This document shows positions 28,114-37,007 of a DNA stretch of 52,517 nt, piece after piece. A program made the position numbers and the translations under genes. The stretch comes from Fusobacterium sp. (lineage in GTDB: Bacteria > Fusobacteriota > Fusobacteriia > Fusobacteriales > Fusobacteriaceae): positions 1 to 52,517 of the forward strand of contig NZ_JAUMYY010000007.1 of NCBI RefSeq assembly GCF_030528405.1, in the 5' to 3' direction. Position 1 is the first letter of the stretch; each line of letters opens with the position of its first letter. The notes below the pieces were generated by a model. It saw only the letters and a list, made by a program, of their open reading frames with translations, searched no databases and was not told where the DNA came from.

Positions 28114-29616
28114 CTAATTACTTACTGCTTTTTTAGCCAGTAAGCGTCCTGTAAAAATTTTTTTGTCATCAATATAAACATCATATTCTCCTAAATCTTC
28201 GCCTTTAAATACATTTAATTTTATATTTTCTCTTTGCCTTATTTCCACTCTATATCTTTGAGAATTTTTTAGAGCTATTTTGTAGTCTTTGTCAGGAACA
28301 ACTGGAACCCTTGTTTGACTATCTTTTACTGAAACTGTAGCTATAGTTTTCTTCTTATCTAAAATATTTGCTACATAATAATTTTCTTTAAAAATTTCTA
28401 TTAAATCAAGAACTACTTTATCTCTGGAAGTATAAGTTTCTCCTCCCATAACAACTATTACTAAATCTATTTTATCTAAGTTGCTTGCTACAGCTATATT
28501 GTACTTAGCTTCTTTATGATAACCAGTTTTTATTCCATATATTCCCTCTTTACCAATAAGATGATTCCTATTTTTTATTTTAACCTTCCCAGAATGGATA
28601 GTAGTATTTTTTATTCCTGCTATTTCAATATATTTTTTATATTTTAAGGCCTCCATCGACAGCTTATATATTGCCCTTGCTGTTCCAGAGTCCATTGGTT
28701 TTTTTGTCATTCTTGTGGGTAAACCTGCAGGAGTATAATATTTTATATCTTTTTGTAAACCTAATTTTTCAAGTTTTTTATTCATTTTTGTTACAAATTT
28801 AGATACACTCCCTTTTCCCACATACCTTGCTATGGCATAAGTTGCATTGTTAGCAGAATATATTGCTGAAGCTTTTATTAAGTCTTCTAATTTATATATT
28901 TGTCCTGCCTTTAACGGGATTCCACTCCCACCATAATGTACTACATCTTTTGTTATTTTTACTTTATCCTTAAGTGATATTCTACCAGCTTTTATTTCAT
29001 CGAATGTTACCATAAGTGTCATCATTTTAGTGACTGAAGCAAGAGGATACAATTTGTCTGCATTTTTAGAATAGTATATATTCCCATCTAAATCTCCTAT
29101 AATAGCAGCTTTAAAATTATCAGGTAAATCCCAATCTACTTTCTCTAAATTTTTCTTTTTTGGAATTTTTAGTTCTTTTTTTTGTATTTCACGCATCTCT
29201 TTTTCATATTTTTCATCAGAGAGCTCTTCTTCAACAAATTCTTCTATTTTTATCTCAGTTATTTCTTTTATTTCCTCATCTAATTCTTCTTTTAACTCTT
29301 CAATGACTAAATCTTCGGCTTTACTTTCTATTTCTTTCTCTTCTTGCCTCAATTCTTCTATAAGTTCTTTTTGCTCTATTTTCTTCTCTTCTAGATTTTC
29401 ACCTATTTTTTTTGGAAGCTCCATATCTTGAGTAATAATTTCTTCTACTACTTTTTCTTCTTGTTTTTTTTCTACGTTATCTAAAACAAAATTTTCATCC
29501 AAAAATTGCTTTGAATACTCTTCAACTGTAATTATTTCTTTTAATTCGGAGTAAGCAAAATCTGATATGGCTAACATAGTAAAAATTAAGAATAGTGTAT
29601 AAATTCTTTTTAACAT
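28114..29616 (-). CDS. dacA: D-alanyl-D-alanine carboxypeptidase (PBP5/DacA type) with a long acidic N-terminal spacer
   Basis: The 500-residue protein has a signal peptide (about 1-23), then a Glu/Lys-rich charged region at about 45-160 likely to be a coiled coil. The S11 peptidase domain follows, with SVTK (Ser194-Lys197), SAN (254-256) and KTG (363-365), and then a PBP5-type C-terminal beta domain (about 420-500). It trims the terminal D-Ala of peptidoglycan stems in the periplasm. The acidic spacer of roughly 115 residues is far longer than in standard DacA. No obvious C-terminal membrane anchor. First gene of dacA-M32. Confidence 0.93.
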   Translation of the reverse strand: MLKRIYTLFLIFTMLAISDFAYSELKEIITVEEYSKQFLDENFVLDNVEKKQEEKVVEEIITQDMELPKKIGENLEEKKIEQKELIEELRQEEKEIESKAEDLVIEELKEELDEEIKEITEIKIEEFVEEELSDEKYEKEMREIQKKELKIPKKKNLEKVDWDLPDNFKAAIIGDLDGNIYYSKNADKLYPLASVTKMMTLMVTFDEIKAGRISLKDKVKITKDVVHYGGSGIPLKAGQIYKLEDLIKASAIYSANNATYAIARYVGKGSVSKFVTKMNKKLEKLGLQKDIKYYTPAGLPTRMTKKPMDSGTARAIYKLSMEALKYKKYIEIAGIKNTTIHSGKVKIKNRNHLIGKEGIYGIKTGYHKEAKYNIAVASNLDKIDLVIVVMGGETYTSRDKVVLDLIEIFKENYYVANILDKKKTIATVSVKDSQTRVPVVPDKDYKIALKNSQRYRVEIRQRENIKLNVFKGEDLGEYDVYIDDKKIFTGRLLAKKAVSN

Positions 29617-29655
29617 TTTTTCTCCTCTTATTTCTCTGAAAATCTAACATTTTAT

Positions 29656-29664
29656 ATTATAACA
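29656..29664 (-). promoter_or_regulatory. Extended -10 promoter of dacA
   Basis: TGT-TATAAT on the minus strand; no convincing -35 at the right spacing. The ATG at 29616 has AGAGGAG upstream. Confidence 0.5.
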
Positions 29665-29718
29665 TTAAATATAAATAAAAAAAATGCAATTTTTAAGTAT
29701 GTTAATTTTCTACATGAA

Positions 29719-29763
29719 AAAACTGCTACAGCTTGTTGTTTAATTCAAGTTTATAGCAGTTTA
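29719..29763 (-). terminator. Terminator after the PuuD-type gene
   Basis: 8-bp stem AACTGCTA / TAGCAGTT with a 25-base loop and TTTTTC on the minus strand. Its ends resemble the dispersed palindrome's short forms. Confidence 0.65.
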
Positions 29764-29786
29764 TTTTTTCTATTTTTTTATGAGTT

Positions 29787-30512
29787 TTATTTAAGACAAC
29801 TTTCCAAAAATTTATCAAATATTCTTTTCATTTCTTTATTTCCTCTCACAACCATCATTTCGGGGTGCCATTGTATTCCATAAAGAAATTTATGATTTTT
29901 CATTTGAATAGCTTCTATTACACCATCATTTGCTTGAGCTATTGCTGTTAATCCCTGGCCTAATTTATCTATAATCTGATGATGAAACGAATTTACACTT
30001 ACTTGTTTTCCAAATAACTCAAAAAGAATATTCTCCTCATCTATTATATTTATATTGTGTGTCGCTAAGTCTGGATAACACTCTTGCTTGTGATTTAGTA
30101 TTGTTCGTTCATAATAAGCTATATCTTGAAAAAGGGTTCCTTTGAAATAAACATTTAACAGCTGGTGCCCTCTACATATTCCAAGTATAGGTTTTTTAGT
30201 CTTTAAAAATTCATCTAATATTATTATTTCATACTCATCTCGTTCTGGAGATACAATACCTATATTCTTTTTAAAATCCTGCCCATATAAAAATGGGTTT
30301 ATATCGGCACCGCCTGATAAAATTAACCCATCTAATAAAGATAATTGTTTTGCTATAACATCTCTATTATTCGTTACGGGCAGGACTAAGGGTATTCCCC
30401 CAGCTTCTATAATAGATTTAGTATAATCTATGTTAAGCGTAGTTCTATGATAATTTAGTAAGACTTTTTCTAGCTCATATGCTGATGTTATGCCTATTAT
30501 AGGTTTTTTCAT
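29787..30512 (-). CDS. Class I glutamine-amidotransferase-like hydrolase, C26/PuuD family (gamma-glutamyl hydrolase)
   Basis: The 241-residue protein has the complete triad: nucleophile Cys113 in GICRGHQLLN, and the His-Glu pair in GIQWHPE near residue 216. PuuD-like features include SGGADINPFLYG (66-77) and SVNSFHHQ. Family members hydrolyse gamma-glutamyl bonds such as gamma-glutamyl-GABA. It follows the AbgT-like permease by 13 bases and shares a promoter with it. It is a free-standing class I GATase fold, so I considered it as a partner for the truncated CarA, but the sequence is PuuD-like. Confidence 0.88.
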   Translation of the reverse strand: MKKPIIGITSAYELEKVLLNYHRTTLNIDYTKSIIEAGGIPLVLPVTNNRDVIAKQLSLLDGLILSGGADINPFLYGQDFKKNIGIVSPERDEYEIIILDEFLKTKKPILGICRGHQLLNVYFKGTLFQDIAYYERTILNHKQECYPDLATHNINIIDEENILFELFGKQVSVNSFHHQIIDKLGQGLTAIAQANDGVIEAIQMKNHKFLYGIQWHPEMMVVRGNKEMKRIFDKFLESCLK

Positions 30513-30525
30513 AAATTATATCTCC

Positions 30526-31599
30526 TTATAAAAAATTAACAGTCCCAAGTCCTATTGATAACTTCTTAATAAGCCAAATCCCTAAAATAATTAAACTAGA
30601 GATAAATATAATTATAGAATGTATAATATAGCTTAGAAAATCTCTCATTCCAAATTTTCTATTATATTCATTGTAACACATTAAAACAAGCGCAAAATAA
30701 GACATAAATGAAAAAATAATATCTATTGAAGAAGTCCCTATTCTGTAGGCAAACTGAGTTAACTCAGGTGAAATACCTATTTTATAAAGTATTAGTAAAA
30801 AAATTGGAACAAATAATATATATTTACTTGTCATAGAACCAATGAACAAATTAGCAAATGAATAAAATAACATAAATGCTATAACTAATGGAAGATAAGT
30901 TAAATCTATATTTAATAAAGAACTTCCATTTCTTGCTGCAATTATAATTCCCAATTGAGTATAAGAAAACCATGATATAAAAACAGATGAAAAGAGGCAC
31001 AATACTATAAAATCTTCAAAACCATCAAGAGATTTAAATAAAAAATTCATTAAATTTTTAGCATTTTTAACTTTTTTAATTACTTTATCATAAAGTTTAA
31101 CTAGAATAAAAAAGGTAAAACAAAACGTTGCTCTTATTTTTGATAAAAGAGGGCTCCATCTTAAAAGTCCTCTTTTGGTATTTTTCTTAAATTTTTTATA
31201 AATAATTCCAGAAATTAAAAAATAGCCACTGTTTCCTGCAAAAGAAAAATTTAACTTCAAAAATGCTATATACAAGGAAATTTCCTTCTCTTTTATTTTT
31301 TGCATAGATCTTTTTAAAAATTTTAGAAATAAGCATATTTCATTGAAGAAATAAAAAAATAAAGTGATAAATAGTAATACTATTCCCAAAACTTCAAAAG
31401 AGGCAAAATTTTTAACATTTAAAGTTCGTAATTCAATCTGTTTTATACTCTTGTTAATAACTTCAATCTCAACAGCTACCCCCATTTTAGAAAATATAAC
31501 AGATAAAATAATAAAAATGGTTACTGGATGAGGTAAAAGATTTGAAATCATTGCACCCCTTCCTAAAAAACCCTTTTTTTCATTTTTCCCGTTTTTCAT
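30526..31599 (-). CDS. Shortened, divergent AbgT-family permease
   Basis: The 357-residue protein has about nine hydrophobic segments. The N-terminal NLLPHPVTIFIILSVIFS and the C-terminal ANLFIGSMTSKYILFVPIF, ISPELTQFAYRIGTS and IIFSFMSYFALVL match AbgT proteins. AbgT proteins are usually about 500 residues. Here a block of roughly 100 or more residues after LNFSFAGNSGYFLISGIIY is missing or replaced, and key positions differ (for example the usual ISP-LMPYF reads IFSFMSYF). The frame is open and has an AGGAGG site, so it may be functional, remodelled or decaying. Family members move p-aminobenzoyl-glutamate or export sulfonamides. It is grouped with a gamma-glutamyl hydrolase and an RpiR regulator. 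Confidence 0.72.
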   Translation of the reverse strand: MKNGKNEKKGFLGRGAMISNLLPHPVTIFIILSVIFSKMGVAVEIEVINKSIKQIELRTLNVKNFASFEVLGIVLLFITLFFYFFNEICLFLKFLKRSMQKIKEKEISLYIAFLKLNFSFAGNSGYFLISGIIYKKFKKNTKRGLLRWSPLLSKIRATFCFTFFILVKLYDKVIKKVKNAKNLMNFLFKSLDGFEDFIVLCLFSSVFISWFSYTQLGIIIAARNGSSLLNIDLTYLPLVIAFMLFYSFANLFIGSMTSKYILFVPIFLLILYKIGISPELTQFAYRIGTSSIDIIFSFMSYFALVLMCYNEYNRKFGMRDFLSYIIHSIIIFISSLIILGIWLIKKLSIGLGTVNFL

Positions 31600-31629
31600 A
31601 AAAAAACAAACCTCCCTTTAATAATTTTT

Positions 31630-31643
31630 GTAGTTTATACTAC
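31630..31643. promoter_or_regulatory. Candidate operator palindrome
   Basis: GTAGT-TTAT-ACTAC, 5-bp arms, immediately downstream of the -10 of the permease promoter. A plausible binding site for the RpiR-type regulator encoded next door; sequence support only. Confidence 0.4.
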
Positions 31644-31672
31644 ATAATAATATTTATGTGTAGTTTTGTCAA
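31644..31672 (-). promoter_or_regulatory. Promoter of the AbgT-like permease and PuuD-type hydrolase
   Basis: TTGACA at 31667-31672, 17-base spacer, TATTAT at 31644-31649. Confidence 0.85.
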
Positions 31673-31673
31673 C

Positions 31674-31741
31674 AAAAAATGAGTGTACAACAGCAAAATA
31701 ATTAAAATTGACATTATTTTATAATGCTACACTCATTTTTT
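31674..31741. terminator. Long hairpin terminator after the RpiR gene
   Basis: A 14-bp perfect stem AAAAAATGAGTGTA / TACACTCATTTTTT closes a 40-base loop that itself contains AAAATAAT / ATTATTTT. T-runs on both strands. It ends just before the permease promoter. Confidence 0.85.
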
Positions 31742-31778
31742 TATATAAATATTTTCTAGAAATTTTTTATTTTTATAT

Positions 31779-32627
31779 CTAACTTTCTGATGAAAAAAGA
31801 AAATTTTTCATTAGACTATTTTTTTGCCATTTTTTATAAATCCTTTCCTTATTTTTTTCAAAAAGTGTTGTCAGAATTATATTACAAAACTCCATAGGTA
31901 CTATATATGAATTAAAGAATCCATTATTTTCAATTGGTATTTTAAAAACTACATCACTCAAAAAACTTATTTCAGAAAAAATATTACTTGTTATAGTTAT
32001 TACTGAAGCCGCTTTCTCCTTTGTTATCTTTACAGCTTTAATTTCATCTATTAAAAATTTAGGAAGTGTAAATACAATAAGAAGATCTCCTTTTTTTATA
32101 TGTGAAAGGACATCATAAAGTCCTAGACCTCCTTCATTAATACATTCGGCATTATAGCCCAATTTTTTTATATACCAATACATAAACTGTGATATAGCAC
32201 GACTTGAACCTATTCCTAAAAAATATATTTTTTTTGCGTTTTCTATCATCCTAACTGTTTTATCTATTTTTTCAAAATCTAAATTCAATAGAAACTCTTC
32301 TATATTTTTTAAATCTCCACTTACAATTTTATTAGCAATATCATTTTGTGAATTAAAATTATCCCAATTTCTAGCTATTCTTTCATTTGGATTCCTTTCA
32401 CTTAACTCTAATGCAACATAATTTTTAAAATCATTGAATTTATTAAAACCTATATTTTTTGAAAATCTTAATACTGATGCATCACTTACACCTATTTCTT
32501 TACCCAGTTCTAAAGCAGATAATAAAATTACTTTCCTAGGATTTTTAGCTATAAATTCGGCTATTTTTTTCTCAACCCTCGTGAGAGTTTCATAATTATC
32601 TTTATAAAACTTGTGTACTCTATCCAT
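31779..32627 (-). CDS. MurR/RpiR-family transcriptional regulator
   Basis: The 282-residue protein has an N-terminal HTH_6 domain (about 1-75; SALELGKEIGVSDASVLRFSKNIGF) and a C-terminal SIS sugar-phosphate-binding domain (about 120-250; IYFLGIGSSRAISQ, KKGDLLIVFTLP). Such regulators respond to phosphosugars. It precedes the permease and hydrolase genes on the same strand with its own terminator, so it is the likely local regulator. The effector cannot be read from sequence. Confidence 0.92.
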   Translation of the reverse strand: MDRVHKFYKDNYETLTRVEKKIAEFIAKNPRKVILLSALELGKEIGVSDASVLRFSKNIGFNKFNDFKNYVALELSERNPNERIARNWDNFNSQNDIANKIVSGDLKNIEEFLLNLDFEKIDKTVRMIENAKKIYFLGIGSSRAISQFMYWYIKKLGYNAECINEGGLGLYDVLSHIKKGDLLIVFTLPKFLIDEIKAVKITKEKAASVITITSNIFSEISFLSDVVFKIPIENNGFFNSYIVPMEFCNIILTTLFEKNKERIYKKWQKNSLMKNFLFSSES

Positions 32628-32689
32628 ATTTGACTACCTCCTTTCAAATCTTAGATAACTTATAAACATCTTACCATATACAGAAAAAA

Positions 32690-32716
32690 AGAAAAAGGAG
32701 ATTTTAAAATCCCCCC
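32690..32716 (-). terminator. Terminator after iscU
   Basis: On the minus strand GGGGA / TCTCC with the loop TTTTAAAA, then TTTTTCTTTTTTT. It lies 34 bases past the iscU stop. Confidence 0.75.
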
Positions 32717-32749
32717 TTCACTTATAAAAATATGTAATTTTCTTATAGT

Positions 32750-33136
32750 TTACTTAGCTGCATCTCTTTTTGCTATGTAGTCCTCTATTGCATTTTTTAT
32801 AGCCTCTTCAGCTAAAACAGAACAATGCATTTTTACAGCTGGTAATCCTCCTAAGGCTTCAACAACAGCTTTATTTGTAACTTGTAATGCTTCTTCAACA
32901 GTTTTACCAATTATTAAATCTGTTGAAATTGACGAACTGGCTATAGCAGAAGCACAACCGAAAGTTCTAAATTTTACATCTGTTAATATATTATCTTTTA
33001 CCTTTATAAAAATTTCCATTATATCTCCACAAGAAGGGTTTCCAACTTTTCCATATCCATCTGGATTTTCAATTACTCCAACATTGTGTGGATTCATAAA
33101 ATGTTCCATTACCTTTTCTGTATACATAATTTTCAT
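32750..33136 (-). CDS. iscU: Fe-S cluster scaffold protein IscU/NifU
   Basis: The 128-residue protein has the three cluster-binding cysteines, Cys36 (NPSCGD, with Asp38), Cys61 (FGCASAIASSS) and Cys105 (HCSVLAEEAI). Many IscU proteins have GCGSA; here it is GCASA. It builds Fe-S clusters with sulfur from IscS. It lies 39 bases after iscS. No iscR, hscA, hscB or fdx follows, so this is a minimal pair as in other anaerobes. A Met at residue 4 is an alternative start. Confidence 0.95.
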   Translation of the reverse strand: MKIMYTEKVMEHFMNPHNVGVIENPDGYGKVGNPSCGDIMEIFIKVKDNILTDVKFRTFGCASAIASSSISTDLIIGKTVEEALQVTNKAVVEALGGLPAVKMHCSVLAEEAIKNAIEDYIAKRDAAK

Positions 33137-33175
33137 CTCCTTAAAATTTTAAAATTATTTTTAAAAATCAACCAT

Positions 33176-34351
33176 TTAATCCTTATTTGCTTGATATGCA
33201 TTCCATAATGGCGAAATAGCTCGCAATTTAGAAATTATTTCAACTAAACATTCAACTGTATAATCTATTTCTGCTTTAGTATTGTACTTTCCTAAAGAAA
33301 ATCTTATTGTTCCATGAGCACACTCAGCTGGTATACCCATTGCCAGAAGTACATGTGATGGTTGTAAGCTATCAGATGAACATGCTGAACCTGAACTTAC
33401 TGCTATGCCTTTAAGACTTAGGTTTAAAAGAATTGATTCTCCTTCTAAATATTTAAAAGTAATGCTAGAAGTTCCTGGAAGTCTTTTAACAGTTTTGGCA
33501 TTTATAATTACCTCAGGAATTCTTTTTACAACTTCTGCTTCAAAATAATCTCTTAACTGTTCTTCTCTCGCCCATTCCTCTTTCATTCCTGCAACAGCCA
33601 TCTCTAAAGCTTTAGCTATTCCTACTATATATGGTGTATTAGAGGTTCCTGGTCTTCTTTTTCCCTCCTGATTTCCACCTGTCATTACTTTCCCTAAACG
33701 AACTCCATCTCTTTTATAAAGAACTGCAACCCCTTTAGGTGCATAGAACTTATGACCTGAGAATGATAGAAGATCTATTCCCATCTTTTCTGGATAAATT
33801 TCAAGTTTTCCCATACTTTGGACAGCATCAACATGAAATATAATTTTTCTTTCCTTTGTGATTTTTGCTATTTCTTCAATAGGTTGAAAACTTCCAACCT
33901 CATTATTGGCATGCATTATACTTACTAAAATCGTATCTTCTCTTAAAGCTTTTTTAAATTCGTCTAAAATTATAACTCCATTTTCATCAACAGGAATAAC
34001 TGAAATTTCAAATCCATCTTCCATTAAATCTATAAAAGTATCTTTTATTGCTGGATGCTCTATTGAACTTGTAATTATATGTTTTCCTCTATGTTTATAT
34101 GCTCTTGCAATTCCTCTTACAGCTAAGTTATCAGATTCACTTCCTGATGCAGTAAAAATTATTTCACTTGGCTTTGCTCTTAAAATATCTGCTATCTTTT
34201 TTCTTGCTTCAGATACCGCCTTCCCTGTTTCAGCACCAAATAAATGTAAACTAAATGGATTGCCATAATATTCTGAAAAGTAAGGTAGCATCGCTTCCAA
34301 AACTTTTTCATCTACTTTTGTAGTGGCGTTATTATCTAAATAAACTTTCAT
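33176..34351 (-). CDS. iscS: Cysteine desulfurase IscS/NifS
   Basis: The 391-residue PLP enzyme has His99 in SSIEHPA, HVDAVQ at 173-178, the PLP lysine Lys201 in SGHKFYAPKG, and catalytic Cys324 in SSGSACSS. It supplies sulfur for Fe-S clusters and thio-modification of tRNA. Its own promoter lies at 34384-34412, then iscU follows. Confidence 0.96.
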   Translation of the reverse strand: MKVYLDNNATTKVDEKVLEAMLPYFSEYYGNPFSLHLFGAETGKAVSEARKKIADILRAKPSEIIFTASGSESDNLAVRGIARAYKHRGKHIITSSIEHPAIKDTFIDLMEDGFEISVIPVDENGVIILDEFKKALREDTILVSIMHANNEVGSFQPIEEIAKITKERKIIFHVDAVQSMGKLEIYPEKMGIDLLSFSGHKFYAPKGVAVLYKRDGVRLGKVMTGGNQEGKRRPGTSNTPYIVGIAKALEMAVAGMKEEWAREEQLRDYFEAEVVKRIPEVIINAKTVKRLPGTSSITFKYLEGESILLNLSLKGIAVSSGSACSSDSLQPSHVLLAMGIPAECAHGTIRFSLGKYNTKAEIDYTVECLVEIISKLRAISPLWNAYQANKD

Positions 34352-34383
34352 AAACTCTCATCTCCCTAATTATCTCTAGATAT

Positions 34384-34412
34384 TTTATATCATTATTTAC
34401 TATAATTGTCAA
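34384..34412 (-). promoter_or_regulatory. Promoter of iscS-iscU
   Basis: TTGACA at 34407-34412, 17-base spacer, TATAAA at 34384-34389. No IscR-type palindrome is seen. Confidence 0.85.
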
Positions 34413-34452
34413 GAATATAATTTCTAATTTTTTTTGTTTTTCAATTAATTTT

Positions 34453-34499
34453 AAAAGCTGTGCCTTCCATCCCATGTAAAGATTTTAAACACAGCTTAT
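34453..34499 (-). terminator. Terminator after nth
   Basis: 8-bp stem AAGCTGTG / CACAGCTT with a loop of 27 bases, then TTTTAAAATT on the minus strand. The nth stop is at 34502. Confidence 0.65.
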
Positions 34500-34501
34500 T
34501 C

Positions 34502-35155
34502 TTATTTCTCAAGAGAAATTAATTTTTTTATTCCATAATCACAGTACTCTTTTATTTCACAGTCTCCACATTTAGGTCTTCTTGCAATACATTTATCCCT
34601 ACCATGTAAAATTATATAGTGAGAGAAATCTATCCAATATTTTTTGGGAACAATTTTCATAAGTTCTCTCTCTATTTTTATAGGATCTTGATTTTTGACA
34701 AGTCCTATTAGATTAGTTATTCTTCTAACATGTGTATCCACAGTTATTCCATCAGCTAATCCCCAAATTTCACCTCTTACAACATTTGCTGTTTTTCTTC
34801 CAACTCCAGCTAATTTAGTCAACTTATCCATATCTTTTGGAATTTCACCATTGTATTCTTCCAATAATTGAATACTACATTTTTTTATATTTTTTGCTTT
34901 ATTTCTAAAAAATCCAGTACTCTTTATATAGTCTTCTATTTTCTCTAAGGGAAGATTTGCAAAGTCTTCTGGCGTATTAACTTCTTTAAACATACTTTTT
35001 GTCACTATGTTTACTCTGACATCTGTACACTGAGCTGATAATATAACTGCAACCAGAAGTTCAAAAGGACTATTAAATTTTAAAGCACACTGTGGCTTTC
35101 CGAATTTTTCTTTCATTTTTATTAATATATTTTTTACTTTTTCTTTCTTGGTCAT
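34502..35155 (-). CDS. nth: Endonuclease III (DNA glycosylase/AP lyase)
   Basis: The 217-residue protein has the helix-hairpin-helix LAGVGRKTANVV (115-126) with catalytic Lys121, Asp140 in TVDTHVRR, and the [4Fe-4S] loop C189-x6-C196-x2-C199-x5-C205. It removes oxidised pyrimidines. It follows the GNAT gene by 7 bases, in the tyrS transcript. Confidence 0.96.
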   Translation of the reverse strand: MTKKEKVKNILIKMKEKFGKPQCALKFNSPFELLVAVILSAQCTDVRVNIVTKSMFKEVNTPEDFANLPLEKIEDYIKSTGFFRNKAKNIKKCSIQLLEEYNGEIPKDMDKLTKLAGVGRKTANVVRGEIWGLADGITVDTHVRRITNLIGLVKNQDPIKIERELMKIVPKKYWIDFSHYIILHGRDKCIARRPKCGDCEIKEYCDYGIKKLISLEK

Positions 35156-35162
35156 TTTTTCC

Positions 35163-35636
35163 TCAATCTAAAACTAAGATTAAATAATCAATGGTATCAT
35201 AAGTTTTTATTTCTCTTAATTTAAATTTTAAACTTAAAAATAATTTCTGAGATATTATATTTTCTTTAAGAATTAAAGCTTTAATAAGTTTTATTTCCTT
35301 TCTTTGAACCCTTAATTTTTCAATACTCGTTTTCAATATTTCTTTTGAGTGTTTTTTTCCTCTAAATTCTTTATTTAAATATATAGCTATCTCTGAAATT
35401 TCATCTTTTAATCTATGCCTTACCATAGCAATAAAATCCTCTGAATTATTTTCAAAAATATGAAATATATATTCTTTAGATTGAAGTATAGATTTGTATT
35501 CTCTATTATGAAGTTCTTTTAATTCTCTTTCATTTTTAAAATATTTATTCACATAATCCTTATGTATATGCTTATAAATTACATCTATATCTTTCTCTTC
35601 CATATTTCTAAGTTTAAATTTAGACAAAAGTATCAC
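35163..35636 (-). CDS. GNAT-family N-acetyltransferase-like protein
   Basis: The 157-residue protein begins with [19 protein letters not shown], the usual N-terminal strand and helix of RimJ/RimL-type acetyltransferases. The acetyl-CoA loop is recognisable as [16 protein letters not shown] (about 88-103). The C-terminal part has the expected N-x-x-S-x-KLF pattern ([11 protein letters not shown]). The substrate is unknown. It overlaps the tyrS stop by 4 bases, so it is translationally coupled, and precedes nth. Weakly conserved in sequence, so I place it at family level only. Confidence 0.75.
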   Translation of the reverse strand: MILLSKFKLRNMEEKDIDVIYKHIHKDYVNKYFKNERELKELHNREYKSILQSKEYIFHIFENNSEDFIAMVRHRLKDEISEIAIYLNKEFRGKKHSKEILKTSIEKLRVQRKEIKLIKALILKENIISQKLFLSLKFKLREIKTYDTIDYLILVLD

Positions 35637-36844
35637 CTATTTTTGACTATATTATAAAATTTCTTTTTTCCTATTTTTAAAAGTCCTAAAGTTTTAGAAT
35701 CAATCAAAAATTTTACATCCACTATCTTCTCATCATTTAAAGACATTCCATTTTGTTCAATTAATCTTCTACCTTCACTTTTTGTCTTTAGAATTTTTCT
35801 ATCTACTAATATATCTAAAAGTTCCTTTCCAAAATCTACTTCTAAGAGTTCAATAGTGGGAGCATTATCTAAGTTATTCCCTGCACCAAAAAGAGCTTCA
35901 GTAGCTTCTTTAGCTTTATCAGCTTCTTCTTTTCCATGAACTAGTTTTGTCACCTCATAGGCCAATATTTTTTTTGCCTCATTTATTTGAGCATCTTTTA
36001 AAGCTCCTAATCTTTTTACTTCGTCCATAGGTAAAAAAGTTAAAAGTGCCAAACATTTTTCTACATCTCTGTCTCCTACATTTCTCCAATACTGATAAAA
36101 TTCATAGGGAGAAGTTTTTTCAGCATCTAACCAAAGAGCACCCTTTGCAGTTTTTCCCATTTTTTGACCTTCGCTATTTGTAAGAAGTGTACAAGTCATA
36201 GCGTATGCAGGTTTTTTTTCTTTTTTTCTAATTAAATCTACACCTGCTATCATATTGGACCATTGATCGTCACCACCTAATTGCATTATGCAACCATATT
36301 TTTTTTGTAATACCAAAAAATCATATCCTTGCATCAACATATAATTAAACTCAAGAAATGAAAGACCATTTTCCATTCTAGATTTAAAACATTCAGCAGA
36401 TAACATTCTATTTACAGAAAAATGAACCCCTACATCTCTTAAAAAATCTATATAATTCAAATCAAAAAGCCAGTCTGCATTATTTACAAGTATTGCTTTT
36501 TCATCTGAAAAATCAATAAATTTTTGCATTTGCTTTTTAATACACTCTATATTGTGTTCTATCTTTTCTCTAGTAAGCATAGTTCTCATATCTGTTCTAC
36601 CACTTGGATCTCCAACCATAGCTGTTCCTCCACCAAGAAGTGCAATAGGTCTATGACCATGCTTTTGCATATGAGCCATAAACATCATGGCAATAAAATG
36701 CCCTACATGCAAACTATCTGCTGTGGGATCAAAACCTATATAAAATGTTATCTTTTCTTTTTCTAATAATTCTTTTGTTTCTTCCTCATGTGTAAATTGC
36801 TTTAAGTAACCTCTTTCCATAAGAGTTTCATATACATTTCTCAT
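35633..36844 (-). CDS. tyrS: Tyrosyl-tRNA synthetase
   Basis: The 403-residue class I synthetase has [16 protein letters not shown] with HVGH at 46-49, [11 protein letters not shown], and a KMSKS-equivalent KMGKT, then a C-terminal S4 domain (about 335-403). Lengths fit the TyrZ-like bacterial subgroup with KMGKT. First gene of tyrS-GNAT-nth. I see no T-box leader in the 160 bases upstream. Confidence 0.96.
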   Translation of the reverse strand: MRNVYETLMERGYLKQFTHEEETKELLEKEKITFYIGFDPTADSLHVGHFIAMMFMAHMQKHGHRPIALLGGGTAMVGDPSGRTDMRTMLTREKIEHNIECIKKQMQKFIDFSDEKAILVNNADWLFDLNYIDFLRDVGVHFSVNRMLSAECFKSRMENGLSFLEFNYMLMQGYDFLVLQKKYGCIMQLGGDDQWSNMIAGVDLIRKKEKKPAYAMTCTLLTNSEGQKMGKTAKGALWLDAEKTSPYEFYQYWRNVGDRDVEKCLALLTFLPMDEVKRLGALKDAQINEAKKILAYEVTKLVHGKEEADKAKEATEALFGAGNNLDNAPTIELLEVDFGKELLDILVDRKILKTKSEGRRLIEQNGMSLNDEKIVDVKFLIDSKTLGLLKIGKKKFYNIVKNR

Positions 36845-36905
36845 TTTTTCTCCCTCCCTTATTCTATAACTGTAGAAAAATACAATATATATATTTTATT
36901 ATATT

Positions 36906-36955
36906 AAAGGGACTATTGCAGCCTATCATTAAGTAAGTTTTGCAATAGCCCCTAT
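36906..36955 (-). terminator. Terminator after brnQ
   Basis: 12-bp stem GGG-CTATTGCA / TGCAATAG-CCC with one mismatch and a 20-base loop; only a weak T-run on the minus strand. An end-only relative of the dispersed palindrome. Confidence 0.7.
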
Positions 36956-37007
36956 TTTTACTTTAAAATAGCTTTATTTTATTCCAATCTCCTTATTTAA
37001 AATTTTT

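Noticed and set aside
29787-30512. Stand-alone class I GATase as the missing CarA glutaminase partner
   Set aside because: Its motifs (SGGADINP, GICRGHQ) are those of the PuuD/C26 hydrolases, and it belongs to a separate RpiR-linked operon.
36845-37007. T-box leader upstream of tyrS
   Set aside because: No T-box core (AGGGTGGNACCGCG) and no specifier-type stem; the only hairpin is the brnQ terminator.
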